A stretch of DNA of 64,000 nt from PALSA-612 sp963776735 (GTDB lineage Bacteria; Actinomycetota; Thermoleophilia; Gaiellales; Gaiellaceae), in the NCBI GenBank assembly GCA_963776735.1, contig CAVZNV010000016.1:310001-374000 (forward strand). The letters run 5' to 3'. The notes below the pieces were generated by a model. The model searched no databases. It was not told the origin of the DNA and saw only the letters and a list, made by a program, of their open reading frames with translations. The position numbers and the translations under genes were made by a program. This document shows, piece after piece, positions 1 to 7,433 of this stretch (its first letter is position 1; every line of letters starts with the position of its first letter).

Positions 1-1
1 G

Positions 2-172
2 GCCGCGCCCGAAGCCGGCGAGCTGAGCGGCCTCTTCTTCCTCGACCGCCGTCCGCGGACGAAGCACAGACTGCCGCGGACGCGCCGTCCGGACGAGCCG
101 CGCGAGGCCGCGCGCCTGTGGCAGCTCTGTCTCGACCGGACGGCGCCGTACCGCCCGGATGTCGCGTCGTAA
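2..172 (+). CDS. SDR-family dehydrogenase, C-terminal fragment (partial)
   Basis: The window opens inside this gene. The open frame gives 56 residues ending at TAA 170-172, with the pieces GLFFLDRRPRTKHRLP, PREAARLWQLC and a final APYRPDVAS. A FLDRRPR...H.LP segment followed by a LW.LC helix is what I recall from the C-terminus of DHRS12-like/protochlorophyllide-reductase-like short-chain dehydrogenases. The Rossmann fold and the catalytic Tyr-Lys lie upstream of the window, so the assignment rests on the tail only. The stop overlaps the ATG of the next gene (159), suggesting co-transcription. Confidence 0.5.
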   Translation, partial: AAPEAGELSGLFFLDRRPRTKHRLPRTRRPDEPREAARLWQLCLDRTAPYRPDVAS

Positions 173-794
173 CCGGGTCACGCCTCTCGGCGAGCTCGTC
201 GCCGACCCGGCGCGCGGGCTCGTCTACGGCAACCGCGGCTGCCTTCACGACGAGGACGGGCAGATTCGCCGGCGGTACAACGGCAAGCTCTGGATCGCGT
301 GCCGCCTCGAGTTCAAGGGCTGGCATCGCGGGCCGCTGATGCAGGCGGGCAGGTTCACGGAGCTGTTCTTCCTCGACGAGGCGACCGCGTGGGCGGCAGG
401 CCACCGGCCCTGCGCACTCTGCCGCCGGGAGGACTACAACCGCTTCCGCGAGCTGATCGGCGAGATCCGCGCGGTCGCGATCGACGAGCGGCTCCACGCG
501 GAGCGGATCGACCCGGCCACGCGCGGCCACCGGCTCCACGACGCGCGTCTCGACGACCTGCCGGACGGCACGTTCGTGCTCGTGGACGATGCGCCGCGCC
601 TCGTGCTCGGCGAATCGCTCCTCACCTGGACACCGGCCGGCTACACGGAGCGGCTACCGCGGCACGCGACGACGGCCGCACTGATCACGCCGCCGTCGCT
701 CGTCGGCGTCCTCCGCTCCGGCTGGGAGGAGGGCGCCGTGCCGTTCTTACACCCCTCGGCTACTTCAGCGGATTCGTCCCGGCCATCCAGATGA
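159..794 (+). CDS. Uncharacterised protein with Ada-like CxxC zinc-site motif
   Basis: A 211-residue soluble protein with no signal peptide or membrane segment. Residues around 72-95 read FFLDEATAWAAGHRPCALCRRE. The AAGHRPCALCR part resembles the metal-binding segment of the Ada N-terminal domain (AAGyRPCkrC), where Cys pairs bind Zn; only one Cys pair is obvious here. The upstream segment YNGKLWIACRLEFKGWHR is a conserved-looking core. Function is unknown; a DNA- or nucleotide-associated role is only a guess. The ATG overlaps the stop of the preceding SDR gene. The 3' end overlaps the opposite-strand SnoaL-like gene by 35 bases. Confidence 0.6.
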   Translation: MSRRNRVTPLGELVADPARGLVYGNRGCLHDEDGQIRRRYNGKLWIACRLEFKGWHRGPLMQAGRFTELFFLDEATAWAAGHRPCALCRREDYNRFRELIGEIRAVAIDERLHAERIDPATRGHRLHDARLDDLPDGTFVLVDDAPRLVLGESLLTWTPAGYTERLPRHATTAALITPPSLVGVLRSGWEEGAVPFLHPSATSADSSRPSR

Positions 795-1162
795 TGACCC
801 GGCTGAACTGTCCGTCGGAGTTCACGTCGAAGAAGTTGCAGTTGTGCATGTCGTTCTTCGAGCCGTCGTTCAGCTCGCCGATGTAGCTCTGCTCGGTCGC
901 GACCTTCCCCGCGTCGGGCTCGACGACGATGTTCTTGATCTCGTGGAAGATCGAGACCGAGTTGCCGCAGAAGTCGGTGAACATGCGCCGGAATCTCGTC
1001 CGCACCCGTGAACACGGCGTGGTCGGTCTGGACGGTCAGGACGCAGTCGTCCGCGAAGTGGGACAGGATCGCGTCCACGTCCTTCGCGTCGACGGCCTTG
1101 AAGTACGAATCGGGCAGGGCTGCGAGCTGCTCCCTCGACAGCCGGGCGGTCTGCGTGGCCAC
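760..1162 (-). pseudogene. SnoaL/NTF2-like protein, frame disrupted
   Basis: Two minus-strand frames together make one SnoaL/NTF2-like domain. The first starts at GTG 1162 behind AAGGAGG and reads YFKAVDAKDVDAILSHFADD and HAVFTGADEI. The second continues RRMFTDFCGN, EIKNIVVEPDAG and ends WMAGTNPLK at 760. They join at about position 990, where the minus strand reads GAGATTCCGG; removing one T (GAGATCCGG) restores EIRRMF. A single extra base therefore breaks the gene. Both halves look unmutated, so an assembly or sequencing indel is at least as likely as true gene loss. Such proteins are small alpha+beta barrels, often of unknown substrate. Confidence 0.7.
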
Positions 1163-1191
1163 GAGCGCCTCCTTGGTTCGGGGCCGCGAGT

Positions 1192-2241
1192 CTACCGCGC
1201 TGCGGCCAGCCGCTCGTTCGCGAGATCGAGGGCGACACGGCCGGTCGAGACGCCGTCGGTCTCGCTGCGCTCGTAGACGGTCGTGAGTGTGCCGCCGATG
1301 CCGGCGAGAGCCTCCTCGACCTCTGTGTCGCCCCAGCCCAGTGCTTCGCGACCGACGTTGTGGAAGATGCCGCCGGCGTTGATGACGAAGTCCGGCGCGT
1401 AGAGGACGCCGCGCTCGCGAAGCCGGTCGGCGTCGGTCGGCTCGATCAGCTGGTTGTTGGCGGCACCCGCGACGATCCGGCAGCGCAGGCCGGGGATCGT
1501 CGCCGCCGACAGCGTGCCACCGGTCGCGCACGGCGCGTAGACGTCGCACTCCGTCGTCATCGCCTCCGCCGGGTCGACGGCGCGCGCACCGAGAGACGCT
1601 GCGAGCGCCGCGGCGCGCGTGGTCTCCACGTCCGTGAGGAGCACTTCGGCACCGTCGTCGACGAGGGCCGCGGCGAGCCGGGCGCCGACGCTGCCAACGC
1701 CCTGGACGAGAACCGTCCGGCCGGCGAGCGCCGGCGAGCCTTCGAGGTGCGCGACGCTGGCGCGAATGCCGTGGAAGACACCGCGCGCGGTGAACGGGCC
1801 TGGCTCCCCCGAGCCGGACGTGTGGCCGAAGGTGTGCGGACACGTCTCGCGGATCACGTCCAGGTCGGCGGGGGTCGTGTTCATGTCACAGCCAGTCAGG
1901 TAGTTGCCGCCGAGCGAGCAGATCAGCGCGGCGTAGCGATGGAGCAGACCGCGCCGCTCCTCGCCGTCGGGAAGCCGCGGCACCGCCAGCACCGCCTTGC
2001 CGCCGCCGAACGGCAGCCCCGCGACGGCGAACTTCGTGGTCATGCCGGCGGCGAGCCGCGTGCCGTCGACGAGCGCCTCTGCCGGGCTCGAGTACACCTT
2101 CATCCGCGTGCCGCCGCCGGCCGGACCGAGGACGCGCGAGTGGACGCAGACGAACATCCACGCACCCGTAGGCTCGTCGAAGCGGACCACGACCTCCTCG
2201 CCGTCCCAATCGCGGACGACTTCCTCGATACTCGCTGCCAT
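1192..2241 (-). CDS. Leu/Val/Phe dehydrogenase (Glu/Leu/Phe/Val dehydrogenase family)
   Basis: A 349-residue NAD-dependent amino-acid dehydrogenase that oxidatively deaminates a branched-chain or aromatic amino acid to its 2-oxo acid. The dimerisation/substrate domain has GPAGGGTRMKVY (about 39-50), Lys70 in AAGMTTKFAVAGLP and Lys82 in PFGGGKAVL, the two lysines of the family active site. The Rossmann domain carries GVGSVG (181-186). PDFVINAGGIFHN lies near the end. ATG 2241 lacks a clear ribosome site; an upstream in-frame ATG at 2271 is possible. It is divergent from a MocR-type regulator 62 bp away, which may control it. Which amino acid is used cannot be told. Confidence 0.9.
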   Translation of the reverse strand: MAASIEEVVRDWDGEEVVVRFDEPTGAWMFVCVHSRVLGPAGGGTRMKVYSSPAEALVDGTRLAAGMTTKFAVAGLPFGGGKAVLAVPRLPDGEERRGLLHRYAALICSLGGNYLTGCDMNTTPADLDVIRETCPHTFGHTSGSGEPGPFTARGVFHGIRASVAHLEGSPALAGRTVLVQGVGSVGARLAAALVDDGAEVLLTDVETTRAAALAASLGARAVDPAEAMTTECDVYAPCATGGTLSAATIPGLRCRIVAGAANNQLIEPTDADRLRERGVLYAPDFVINAGGIFHNVGREALGWGDTEVEEALAGIGGTLTTVYERSETDGVSTGRVALDLANERLAAAR

Positions 2242-2249
2242 TGCAGGCA

Positions 2250-2286
2250 GATTGGCATTCTCGAGGAGCATCAGCCAGAGCCAATC
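2250..2286. promoter_or_regulatory. Inverted repeat between dehydrogenase and mocR genes
   Basis: A perfect 7-bp inverted repeat, GATTGGC at 2250-2256 and GCCAATC at 2280-2286, with a 23-base spacer, lies in the short gap between the divergent genes and next to the mocR -10 box. Position and symmetry fit an operator for the adjacent MocR regulator acting on both promoters. This is inference from position; no binding site consensus is known to me for this protein. Confidence 0.45.
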
Positions 2287-2290
2287 TCGC

Positions 2291-2296
2291 GATAAT
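2291..2296 (+). promoter_or_regulatory. -10 box of mocR-type gene, leaderless
   Basis: GATAAT, followed by GGACTCC and then ATG at 2304. A -10 box 7 bases before a start codon places transcription initiation at the ATG itself. No ribosome-binding site precedes 2304. This decides the start in favour of 2304 over the in-frame ATG at 2295, which would overlap the -10 box. Confidence 0.5.
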
Positions 2297-2303
2297 GGAC
2301 TCC

Positions 2304-3740
2304 ATGCGTCAGGTGAGCGCCTCGCACGTGCGCCGGCTGCTGCCGTTGCCCAACGGCGAGCTGCCGGGCGGCGGCCCTGCGTACCAGCGTCTCGGCGGAG
2401 CGCTGCGGACGCTGATCCTGGACGGGCGGATCCCGCTCGGGACACGCCTGCCGGCCGAGCGCGAGCTCGCCCGCACGCTCGGACTGAGCCGCACGACGAC
2501 CAGCGCCGCCTACGGGCTCCTCCGGCGCGAGGGCTACCTGTCGAGCCGCCGCGGCGCAGGCTCGTTCGCCGCGTTTCCGACCGAGCCGGAGTCTGCCGGC
2601 CTGCCCTGGCTCGGGGAGGCGGACGAGGGGATGATCGACCTCACCGTCGCCGCGCCGAGCGCCCTGCCCGAGAGCATCCTCGCGGCGGCGGCGGAGGCCG
2701 TCGAGCAGCTTCCGCGTCACCTCGCCGGCGACGGCTATCGCGTGCTCGGGCTGCCGGAGCTGCGTGAGGCGGTCGCAGCCCGGTACAGGCGCCGCGGGCT
2801 GCCGACGCGGGCCGAGGAAGTGATGATCACGAGCGGCGCGCAGGGCGCGATCGCGCTCGCGGCGCGCGTCTTCGTCTCACCCGGGACGACCGTGCTGGTC
2901 GAGTCGCCCACCTACCCGAACGCGCTCGACTCGTTTCGCTCCGCATCGGCGAGGCTCGTGCCGGTCCCGCTCGAGGCGGGGTCGGACGAGCAGCTCGTCG
3001 AGTCGAGCTTCCGGCAGGCGCTCCCCCGGCTCGGCTACTTCACGCCCGACTTCCACAATCCGACCGGCCGGCTGATGCGACAGGAGGAGCGCGCCTCGCT
3101 CGTCCGCGCCGCGCGGCGCACGGACACGCTGCTGCTCGCGGACGAGAGCTACCTCGGGCTCGCCCTGGCGGACGGCCTGCCCGACGTCGAGCCGCTTGCA
3201 GCAGTGGATCCGGAGCGCGTCGTGTCGGTCGGCGGCCTGAGCAAGAGCGCGTGGGGCGGGCTCCGCATCGGCTGGGTTCGCGCGGCGCCGTCGATCGTGC
3301 AGCGGCTCGGGGCTGCCAGGCCGAGCATGGACATCGCGAACCCGTTGCTCGAGCAGCTCGTGGCCCTGCAGCTGCTCGACCAGCTCGACGAGCTGCTGGC
3401 CGAGCGCCGCCGGCGTCTGGGCCGGCACCTGGATGCGCTCGTCGACGCGCTGGCCGAGGAGCTGCCGGACTGGAGATTCGCAGCCCCGGACGGAGGGCTT
3501 TGCCTGTGGGCGGCCCTCGACCGGTCCAGCACGTCACTCGTCGGCCCGGCCGCGCGAGCGGGCGTTCGAATCGTGCCCGGGCCGCGCTTCGGGATCGACG
3601 GGACGCTCGAGCGGTTCCTGCGCATCCCGTTCGTACTCCCGCCGGCCACGCTGCGCGAGGCCGTGTCCCGGCTGGCCGTCGCCGCCGAGGACGTGCCCCG
3701 ATTCGCCGAGCTGCCGGGCGAGGTCAGCTACGTGGTCTGA
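2304..3740 (+). CDS. MocR-type GntR regulator with aminotransferase domain
   Basis: A 478-residue fusion of a GntR winged helix-turn-helix (about 20-90; LAPERELA-type segment LPAERELARTLGLSRTTTSA, then GYLSSRRGAGSF) and a class I/II aminotransferase-like domain. YFTPDFHNPTGRLM and the PLP lysine in GGLSKSAWGGLRIGW (about Lys314) are present, so PLP binding is expected. MocR proteins use the aminotransferase fold as an effector sensor, typically for vitamin B6 or amino-acid metabolism. Divergent pairing with the Leu/Val dehydrogenase suggests control of amino-acid catabolism. Start chosen from the leaderless promoter. Confidence 0.88.
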   Translation: MRQVSASHVRRLLPLPNGELPGGGPAYQRLGGALRTLILDGRIPLGTRLPAERELARTLGLSRTTTSAAYGLLRREGYLSSRRGAGSFAAFPTEPESAGLPWLGEADEGMIDLTVAAPSALPESILAAAAEAVEQLPRHLAGDGYRVLGLPELREAVAARYRRRGLPTRAEEVMITSGAQGAIALAARVFVSPGTTVLVESPTYPNALDSFRSASARLVPVPLEAGSDEQLVESSFRQALPRLGYFTPDFHNPTGRLMRQEERASLVRAARRTDTLLLADESYLGLALADGLPDVEPLAAVDPERVVSVGGLSKSAWGGLRIGWVRAAPSIVQRLGAARPSMDIANPLLEQLVALQLLDQLDELLAERRRRLGRHLDALVDALAEELPDWRFAAPDGGLCLWAALDRSSTSLVGPAARAGVRIVPGPRFGIDGTLERFLRIPFVLPPATLREAVSRLAVAAEDVPRFAELPGEVSYVV

Positions 3741-3767
3741 CGGGTCGCCGTCCTCCGGCCCGGCGCG

Positions 3768-3864
3768 AAGTCACACATTCGTCACACCTGCGTTTCCCAT
3801 GCGTGCGCATTTCCGCGCTACCCTCAAAAGCAGGAGGCTCGGGGCCGAAGGCCCCTGGGGGGAA
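3768..3864 (+). promoter_or_regulatory. 97-base conserved non-coding element, copy 1
   Basis: This stretch matches 60024-60120 (minus strand) over 97 bases without a gap, 79 of 97 identical by eye. Both copies start AAGTCACACATTCG, carry TCCCATG and TTCCGCGC/TTTCGCGC, then CGCGCTACCCTCAA, and end with a GGGGCC(GAA)GGCCCC-type hairpin and GGGGGGAA. TACCCT (3819-3824) fits a TAnnnT -10 box, so the hairpin would lie in a short 5' leader. GTCACA is repeated 11 bases apart at the left end. Copy 2 leads into a gene; copy 1 runs head-on into the STAS gene and has no evident coding target. Confidence 0.6.
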
Positions 3865-3890
3865 GAGTCGTATCGGGGGAGCCGTGGCTG

Positions 3891-4304
3891 TCAGGCCGCG
3901 CGGGCTCGTCGGGGTGCGGGCGATCCGATCGGCGTGCCGCCGGACAGCAGGCCCAGTCGCCGGGCAGCGTCTGTCCAGTTGGTCGCCAGCACGAAACGAC
4001 GGGCGAGCCCGAACGTCTCGAATTGCCTCTCGATCCGTGGCGGGAGCACGACCCCGACCCCGCCGCCGGCCGCCAGAACCCGCTGCCTCGCGGCCAGCAG
4101 CGCGTTCATGCCGGCCGTCGATACGGCTCCTGCCCTGGCGAGGTCGACGATGAGCGTCGTGGCGCCGGCGTCGAGCGCCCGGTCGAGCTCCCGTCCCAGC
4201 CCGGCCGCGCCGGACGCATCGATCTCACCACTGGCGCGCACGAGCGCGACCAGGACGTTCGACGAGACAACTGCAGAGGGAGCGTCAACGGCACCGGTAC
4301 GCAT
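3891..4304 (-). CDS. STAS-domain protein (anti-sigma-factor antagonist-like)
   Basis: A 137-residue protein with a STAS fold: VALVRASGEIDASGAAGLGRE, then TLIVDLARAGAVSTAGMNALLAA. The loop AVSTAGM corresponds to the phosphorylatable Ser/Thr loop of anti-anti-sigma factors (usually DSSGL). Such proteins bind an anti-sigma kinase, or act as ligand-binding modules for stressosome-like partners. It follows the GGDEF-EAL gene by 43 bases on the same strand, so the two may be one unit linking c-di-GMP and partner switching; no anti-sigma kinase is in the window. ATG 4304 chosen as the first plausible start before the domain. Confidence 0.7.
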   Translation of the reverse strand: MRTGAVDAPSAVVSSNVLVALVRASGEIDASGAAGLGRELDRALDAGATTLIVDLARAGAVSTAGMNALLAARQRVLAAGGGVGVVLPPRIERQFETFGLARRFVLATNWTDAARRLGLLSGGTPIGSPAPRRARAA

Positions 4305-4347
4305 CGGACTCGGACAATCAGTTCCCGCCCGGGCGTCTCGGGAAACG

Positions 4348-6297
4348 CTAGGCGGAGAGTTGCTCGAGCGCGGCTGCGCGGATGAACGCGACTTCCGCGG
4401 CCCAGCTCGCTGCCTCACTCTCGGGCATCGGGCCGGCGAAGTAGAACCCCTGGGCAGCGTCGCAGCGAAGCGCCGCCAGCGCACCGCCGATGCTCTCCGT
4501 CGCCACGCCTTCCGCGACGACCTCGAGGCCGAGGTTGTGAGCAAGGTCGATCGTCGAGCGGACGATCGCGGCGCTGTCGTCGTCGGCGAGCATCGTCATC
4601 ACGAACGACTTGTCGATCTTGAGCACGTCGAGCGGCAGGCGCTTCAGGTAGCCGAGCGACGAGTAGCCGCTGCCGAAGTCGTCGATCGCGAGCGTGACGC
4701 CGAGCTCCTTCAGACGGCTCAGGATCGTCCGCGTCCGGGCCGGGTCGCTGAGGATCGTGTTCTCGGTGATCTCGAGCTCGAGCATCCCGGGGTCGATGCG
4801 TGTCTCGCTGAGCAGCAGCCTGACCTCGTCCGGCAGGTGCAGGTCGAGCAGGTCGCGCGCGGACAGGTTGACGGCGACGCCGAGGTCGAGGCCCAGCTCC
4901 TGCCACTTCGCGCAGGCGCGCACCGCCTCGCGCATGACGTAGCGCGTGAGCGGCTTGATCAGCCCCGTGTGCTCCGCGAACGGAACGAACCGCTCGGGCG
5001 TCAGCAGGCCCTGCTCCGGGTGCTGCCAGCGAACGAGGGCCTCGAAGCCTGTGACCTCGGACGTCCGGAGGCTGATCTTCGGCTGGTAGTAGAGAACGAG
5101 CTCGTTCTGCTCGATCGCCCGCCGCAGCTCGCCGAGGAGCTTGAGCCGGTCGGGCGAGTACACGTCGCGCTCGGGCGAGTAGATCCCGACGCCGGAATGC
5201 GCCTCCTTGCACTGGTACATGGCCACGTCCGCGTGGCGGAGCAGCGTGTCGACGTCGGTCCCGTGCTCGGGGAAGAGCGCAATGCCGATGCTGGCCTCGA
5301 CCTCGAGCGTCAGGCCGCGCAACGTGAAGGGCCATTCCACCGCCTGGCGCAGCTTCCGGGCAACGAGGAGCGCGTCGTCGGCGTCGTCGAGGCCGGTCGC
5401 GAGGACGGCGAACTCGTCGCCGCCGAGCCGCGCCACCGTGTCGCCGGCGCGCAGGCTGTGCGCAAGGCGCTGGCCGACCTCGCGGAGCAGGACGTCGCCG
5501 CTCTCGTGACCGAGCGTGTCGTTGACCTCCTTGAACCGGTCGAGGTCGAGGAACATCACCGCCACCTCGCCGGTCTGCCGCTTCGCCCCGTGCAGTGCCT
5601 GCTCGACGCGGTCGCGGAAGAGGACGCGGTTGGGCAGGCCGGTGAGGCTGTCGTGCATGGCCTGGTGCTCGATCTCCTCGACCTGCCGCCGCAGGCGCCT
5701 CGTCACGCGGCGGAGCAGCGGGAAGAGCGACAGGTAGAGGATGAAGAGCACGACGCCGAGCACGGCCGCCACCGGCCAGAAGGTCGACGACGCCGCGGCG
5801 GCCACGGGGCCGTAGTCCTGGTAGATCTCGAGGACGCCGACGCGCTTGCCCTTCATCACCATCGGCGCGTACGTCTCGAGCGCCTTCGTGTTCGGGCCGG
5901 TGCCGCCCTCGTCGTCGAGGTGCGTCACGTCGGTCGCGGGCTGCTGCGTCCGGAACACGTCCTCGACCGTCTGGTCGCCGGGATGGGTGCCGATCAGCCC
6001 GTGCGCGTTCGAGTAGGTGACGAGGCCGGTGGGCGAGTAGAGCTTGACGCGGAGCGCTCCGTCAATCAGCACCTGATGCTGGAACAGGCGATCGAGCGCG
6101 GCACGTCTCGACGGCGTCACCGCCCGCTGGAAGTCGGAGAGCCAGAGATTCTGGCGGGCGATCGTGCGGGCGACGAAGCTCGTGTGCGCGCCGGCGTTCT
6201 GCTCGGCGTTGTGGAGGGCGTAGCTGCCCGTGTACATCACCATCGCGACGCCGGCGAGCACGATCGCGACCACCGACGTGCCGAGAACACGGAGCAT
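4348..6297 (-). CDS. Membrane GGDEF-EAL protein (c-di-GMP cyclase/phosphodiesterase)
   Basis: About 649 residues: an N-terminal membrane segment (about 5-24), an extracytoplasmic sensor region, a second membrane segment (about 170-195), then GGDEF and EAL domains. The GGDEF domain has DSLTGLPNR and an intact GGDEF signature. The EAL domain keeps FEALVRW, NLSARDL, EITEN, DDFGSGYSSLGYL and KIDKSF, so both cyclase and phosphodiesterase residues appear present and the net activity cannot be predicted. ATG 6297 and GTG 6339 are both possible starts. A start at 6417 is unlikely because it would run through the terminator hairpin at 6380-6407. A STAS gene follows. Confidence 0.88.
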   Translation of the reverse strand: MLRVLGTSVVAIVLAGVAMVMYTGSYALHNAEQNAGAHTSFVARTIARQNLWLSDFQRAVTPSRRAALDRLFQHQVLIDGALRVKLYSPTGLVTYSNAHGLIGTHPGDQTVEDVFRTQQPATDVTHLDDEGGTGPNTKALETYAPMVMKGKRVGVLEIYQDYGPVAAAASSTFWPVAAVLGVVLFILYLSLFPLLRRVTRRLRRQVEEIEHQAMHDSLTGLPNRVLFRDRVEQALHGAKRQTGEVAVMFLDLDRFKEVNDTLGHESGDVLLREVGQRLAHSLRAGDTVARLGGDEFAVLATGLDDADDALLVARKLRQAVEWPFTLRGLTLEVEASIGIALFPEHGTDVDTLLRHADVAMYQCKEAHSGVGIYSPERDVYSPDRLKLLGELRRAIEQNELVLYYQPKISLRTSEVTGFEALVRWQHPEQGLLTPERFVPFAEHTGLIKPLTRYVMREAVRACAKWQELGLDLGVAVNLSARDLLDLHLPDEVRLLLSETRIDPGMLELEITENTILSDPARTRTILSRLKELGVTLAIDDFGSGYSSLGYLKRLPLDVLKIDKSFVMTMLADDDSAAIVRSTIDLAHNLGLEVVAEGVATESIGGALAALRCDAAQGFYFAGPMPESEAASWAAEVAFIRAAALEQLSA

Positions 6298-6379
6298 CAG
6301 CCGAGGTGGCCTCGACGTATCTGGTCGACGGAAGTGCACCAGAAGAGGTTTTCGGCAGTGTTCGCCTGCCGCTTGAACG

Positions 6380-6407
6380 AGGAGGCCGCCCTCTCGGACG
6401 GCCTCCT
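6380..6407 (-). terminator. Hairpin terminator after DUF1996 gene
   Basis: Nine-bp perfect stem AGGAGGCCG / CGGCCTCCT with a 10-base loop, lying 27 bases beyond the DUF1996 stop on the minus strand. No U-run follows, so termination strength is uncertain. Confidence 0.5.
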
Positions 6408-6433
6408 GCCACCTCACGGTGTCCTCTGGAGAT

Positions 6434-7297
6434 CTAGACGCGCCCGCAGTGGCGCAGGCCGTTCAGGCAGACGTTGACGAGCCGTGTCAGCACCGGCTGC
6501 GTCCACGCGTTGAAGAAGTCGGCGTGGGCGGAGTACACGCCGCCGGACGACAGGGCGAAGTTGTGGTCGCCGGAGATCGGATAGCGGTAGATGAGGCTGA
6601 TCGCGGGCACGGCGACGGGATGGTCGGCCGGGCACGCGCCTGCGGCCGGATAGGCCATGTGACTCTTGTGGTCAGAGCTGTCCAGGTCCTTGCCGTCCCA
6701 GCAGCTCGGGAAGTTGACGTGGAGCCGCAGCTCGTCGCCCTTCGTGCTCGGGCAAGCGGGCGGAGCCGACGACTGCTGGATGCCGCTTTCGACACCGCAG
6801 TTCCAGAACGTGATCTTCATGTCCTGGGGCGTGATCGCCTTCGAGTCGCCGGCGATCATCTCGAGCCCGGCCGGGAAGGCGTGGACCCGCGCCATCGTGT
6901 TGCGCCGGTAGTAGATCGTGGCGCCGAGCGGCGTCACCGGCTGCCCGTCGACGATCAGAGTCGGCATCCAGTACGCGGCCCTGTCGGCCTGCAGATGGCA
7001 GGTCGTGCCCGCCGCGCGCAGCGACGCGAGCGTCGAGCTCGCGTTCGTGGACGTGTTGCCGACGAACGTGTGATCGTGCGACTTGCCCGGCTGGCCCGGG
7101 TAGACGATCGGGTCGTCCGGCAGGAAGTGCACGAAGGTGCACGTGCTGACGAAGTTGACGCCGGCGAGAACCCGCGCGCTCGGGTTCGCCGCCTTCTTCG
7201 CTCCGCCGCCTCCCGCCGCCAGTGCGGCCGAGACGACGAGCCCCGCGGCGACCGAGAGCGCGACTGCCGCGAGGGCGATGCCTGTTGCCTTCCTCAT
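6434..7297 (-). CDS. Secreted DUF1996-family protein
   Basis: A 287-residue exported protein. The signal peptide runs MRKATGIALAAVALSVAAGL to about AALAAGGGG. The mature part has the DUF1996 features I recall: early FVSTCTFVHFLPDDPIVYPG with SHDHTFVGN, TTCHLQADRAAYWMPTL, and late FPSCWDGKDLDSSDHKSHMAYP. Conserved His, Cys and Trp residues suggest metal or carbohydrate binding, but the family has no established activity. A strong ribosome site GGAAAGGGGAAC precedes ATG 7297, and a hairpin terminator follows, so it is probably monocistronic. Confidence 0.88.
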   Translation of the reverse strand: MRKATGIALAAVALSVAAGLVVSAALAAGGGGAKKAANPSARVLAGVNFVSTCTFVHFLPDDPIVYPGQPGKSHDHTFVGNTSTNASSTLASLRAAGTTCHLQADRAAYWMPTLIVDGQPVTPLGATIYYRRNTMARVHAFPAGLEMIAGDSKAITPQDMKITFWNCGVESGIQQSSAPPACPSTKGDELRLHVNFPSCWDGKDLDSSDHKSHMAYPAAGACPADHPVAVPAISLIYRYPISGDHNFALSSGGVYSAHADFFNAWTQPVLTRLVNVCLNGLRHCGRV

Positions 7298-7433
7298 CGT
7301 GCCGTTCCCCTTTCCAAGATGGTTGTTCAGGGCGCAGGATCGGCCGTGTCCGGCAAGCGGCGGCAAGACGGTTGTAAAGAAGTTGTGAGGAGTTACAGTC
7401 AACTCGGGCAGCCCGTCGGCCGATCATGAGTCC

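Noticed and set aside
3883..4153. Short gene downstream of element copy 1 on the plus strand (GTG 3883)
   Set aside because: The open frame is the shadow of the STAS gene on the other strand, with Arg/Pro-rich composition typical of an antisense frame.
6339..6417. Longer N-terminus for the GGDEF-EAL protein beginning at 6417
   Set aside because: The additional codons overlap the terminator hairpin of the DUF1996 gene and encode a non-conserved segment.
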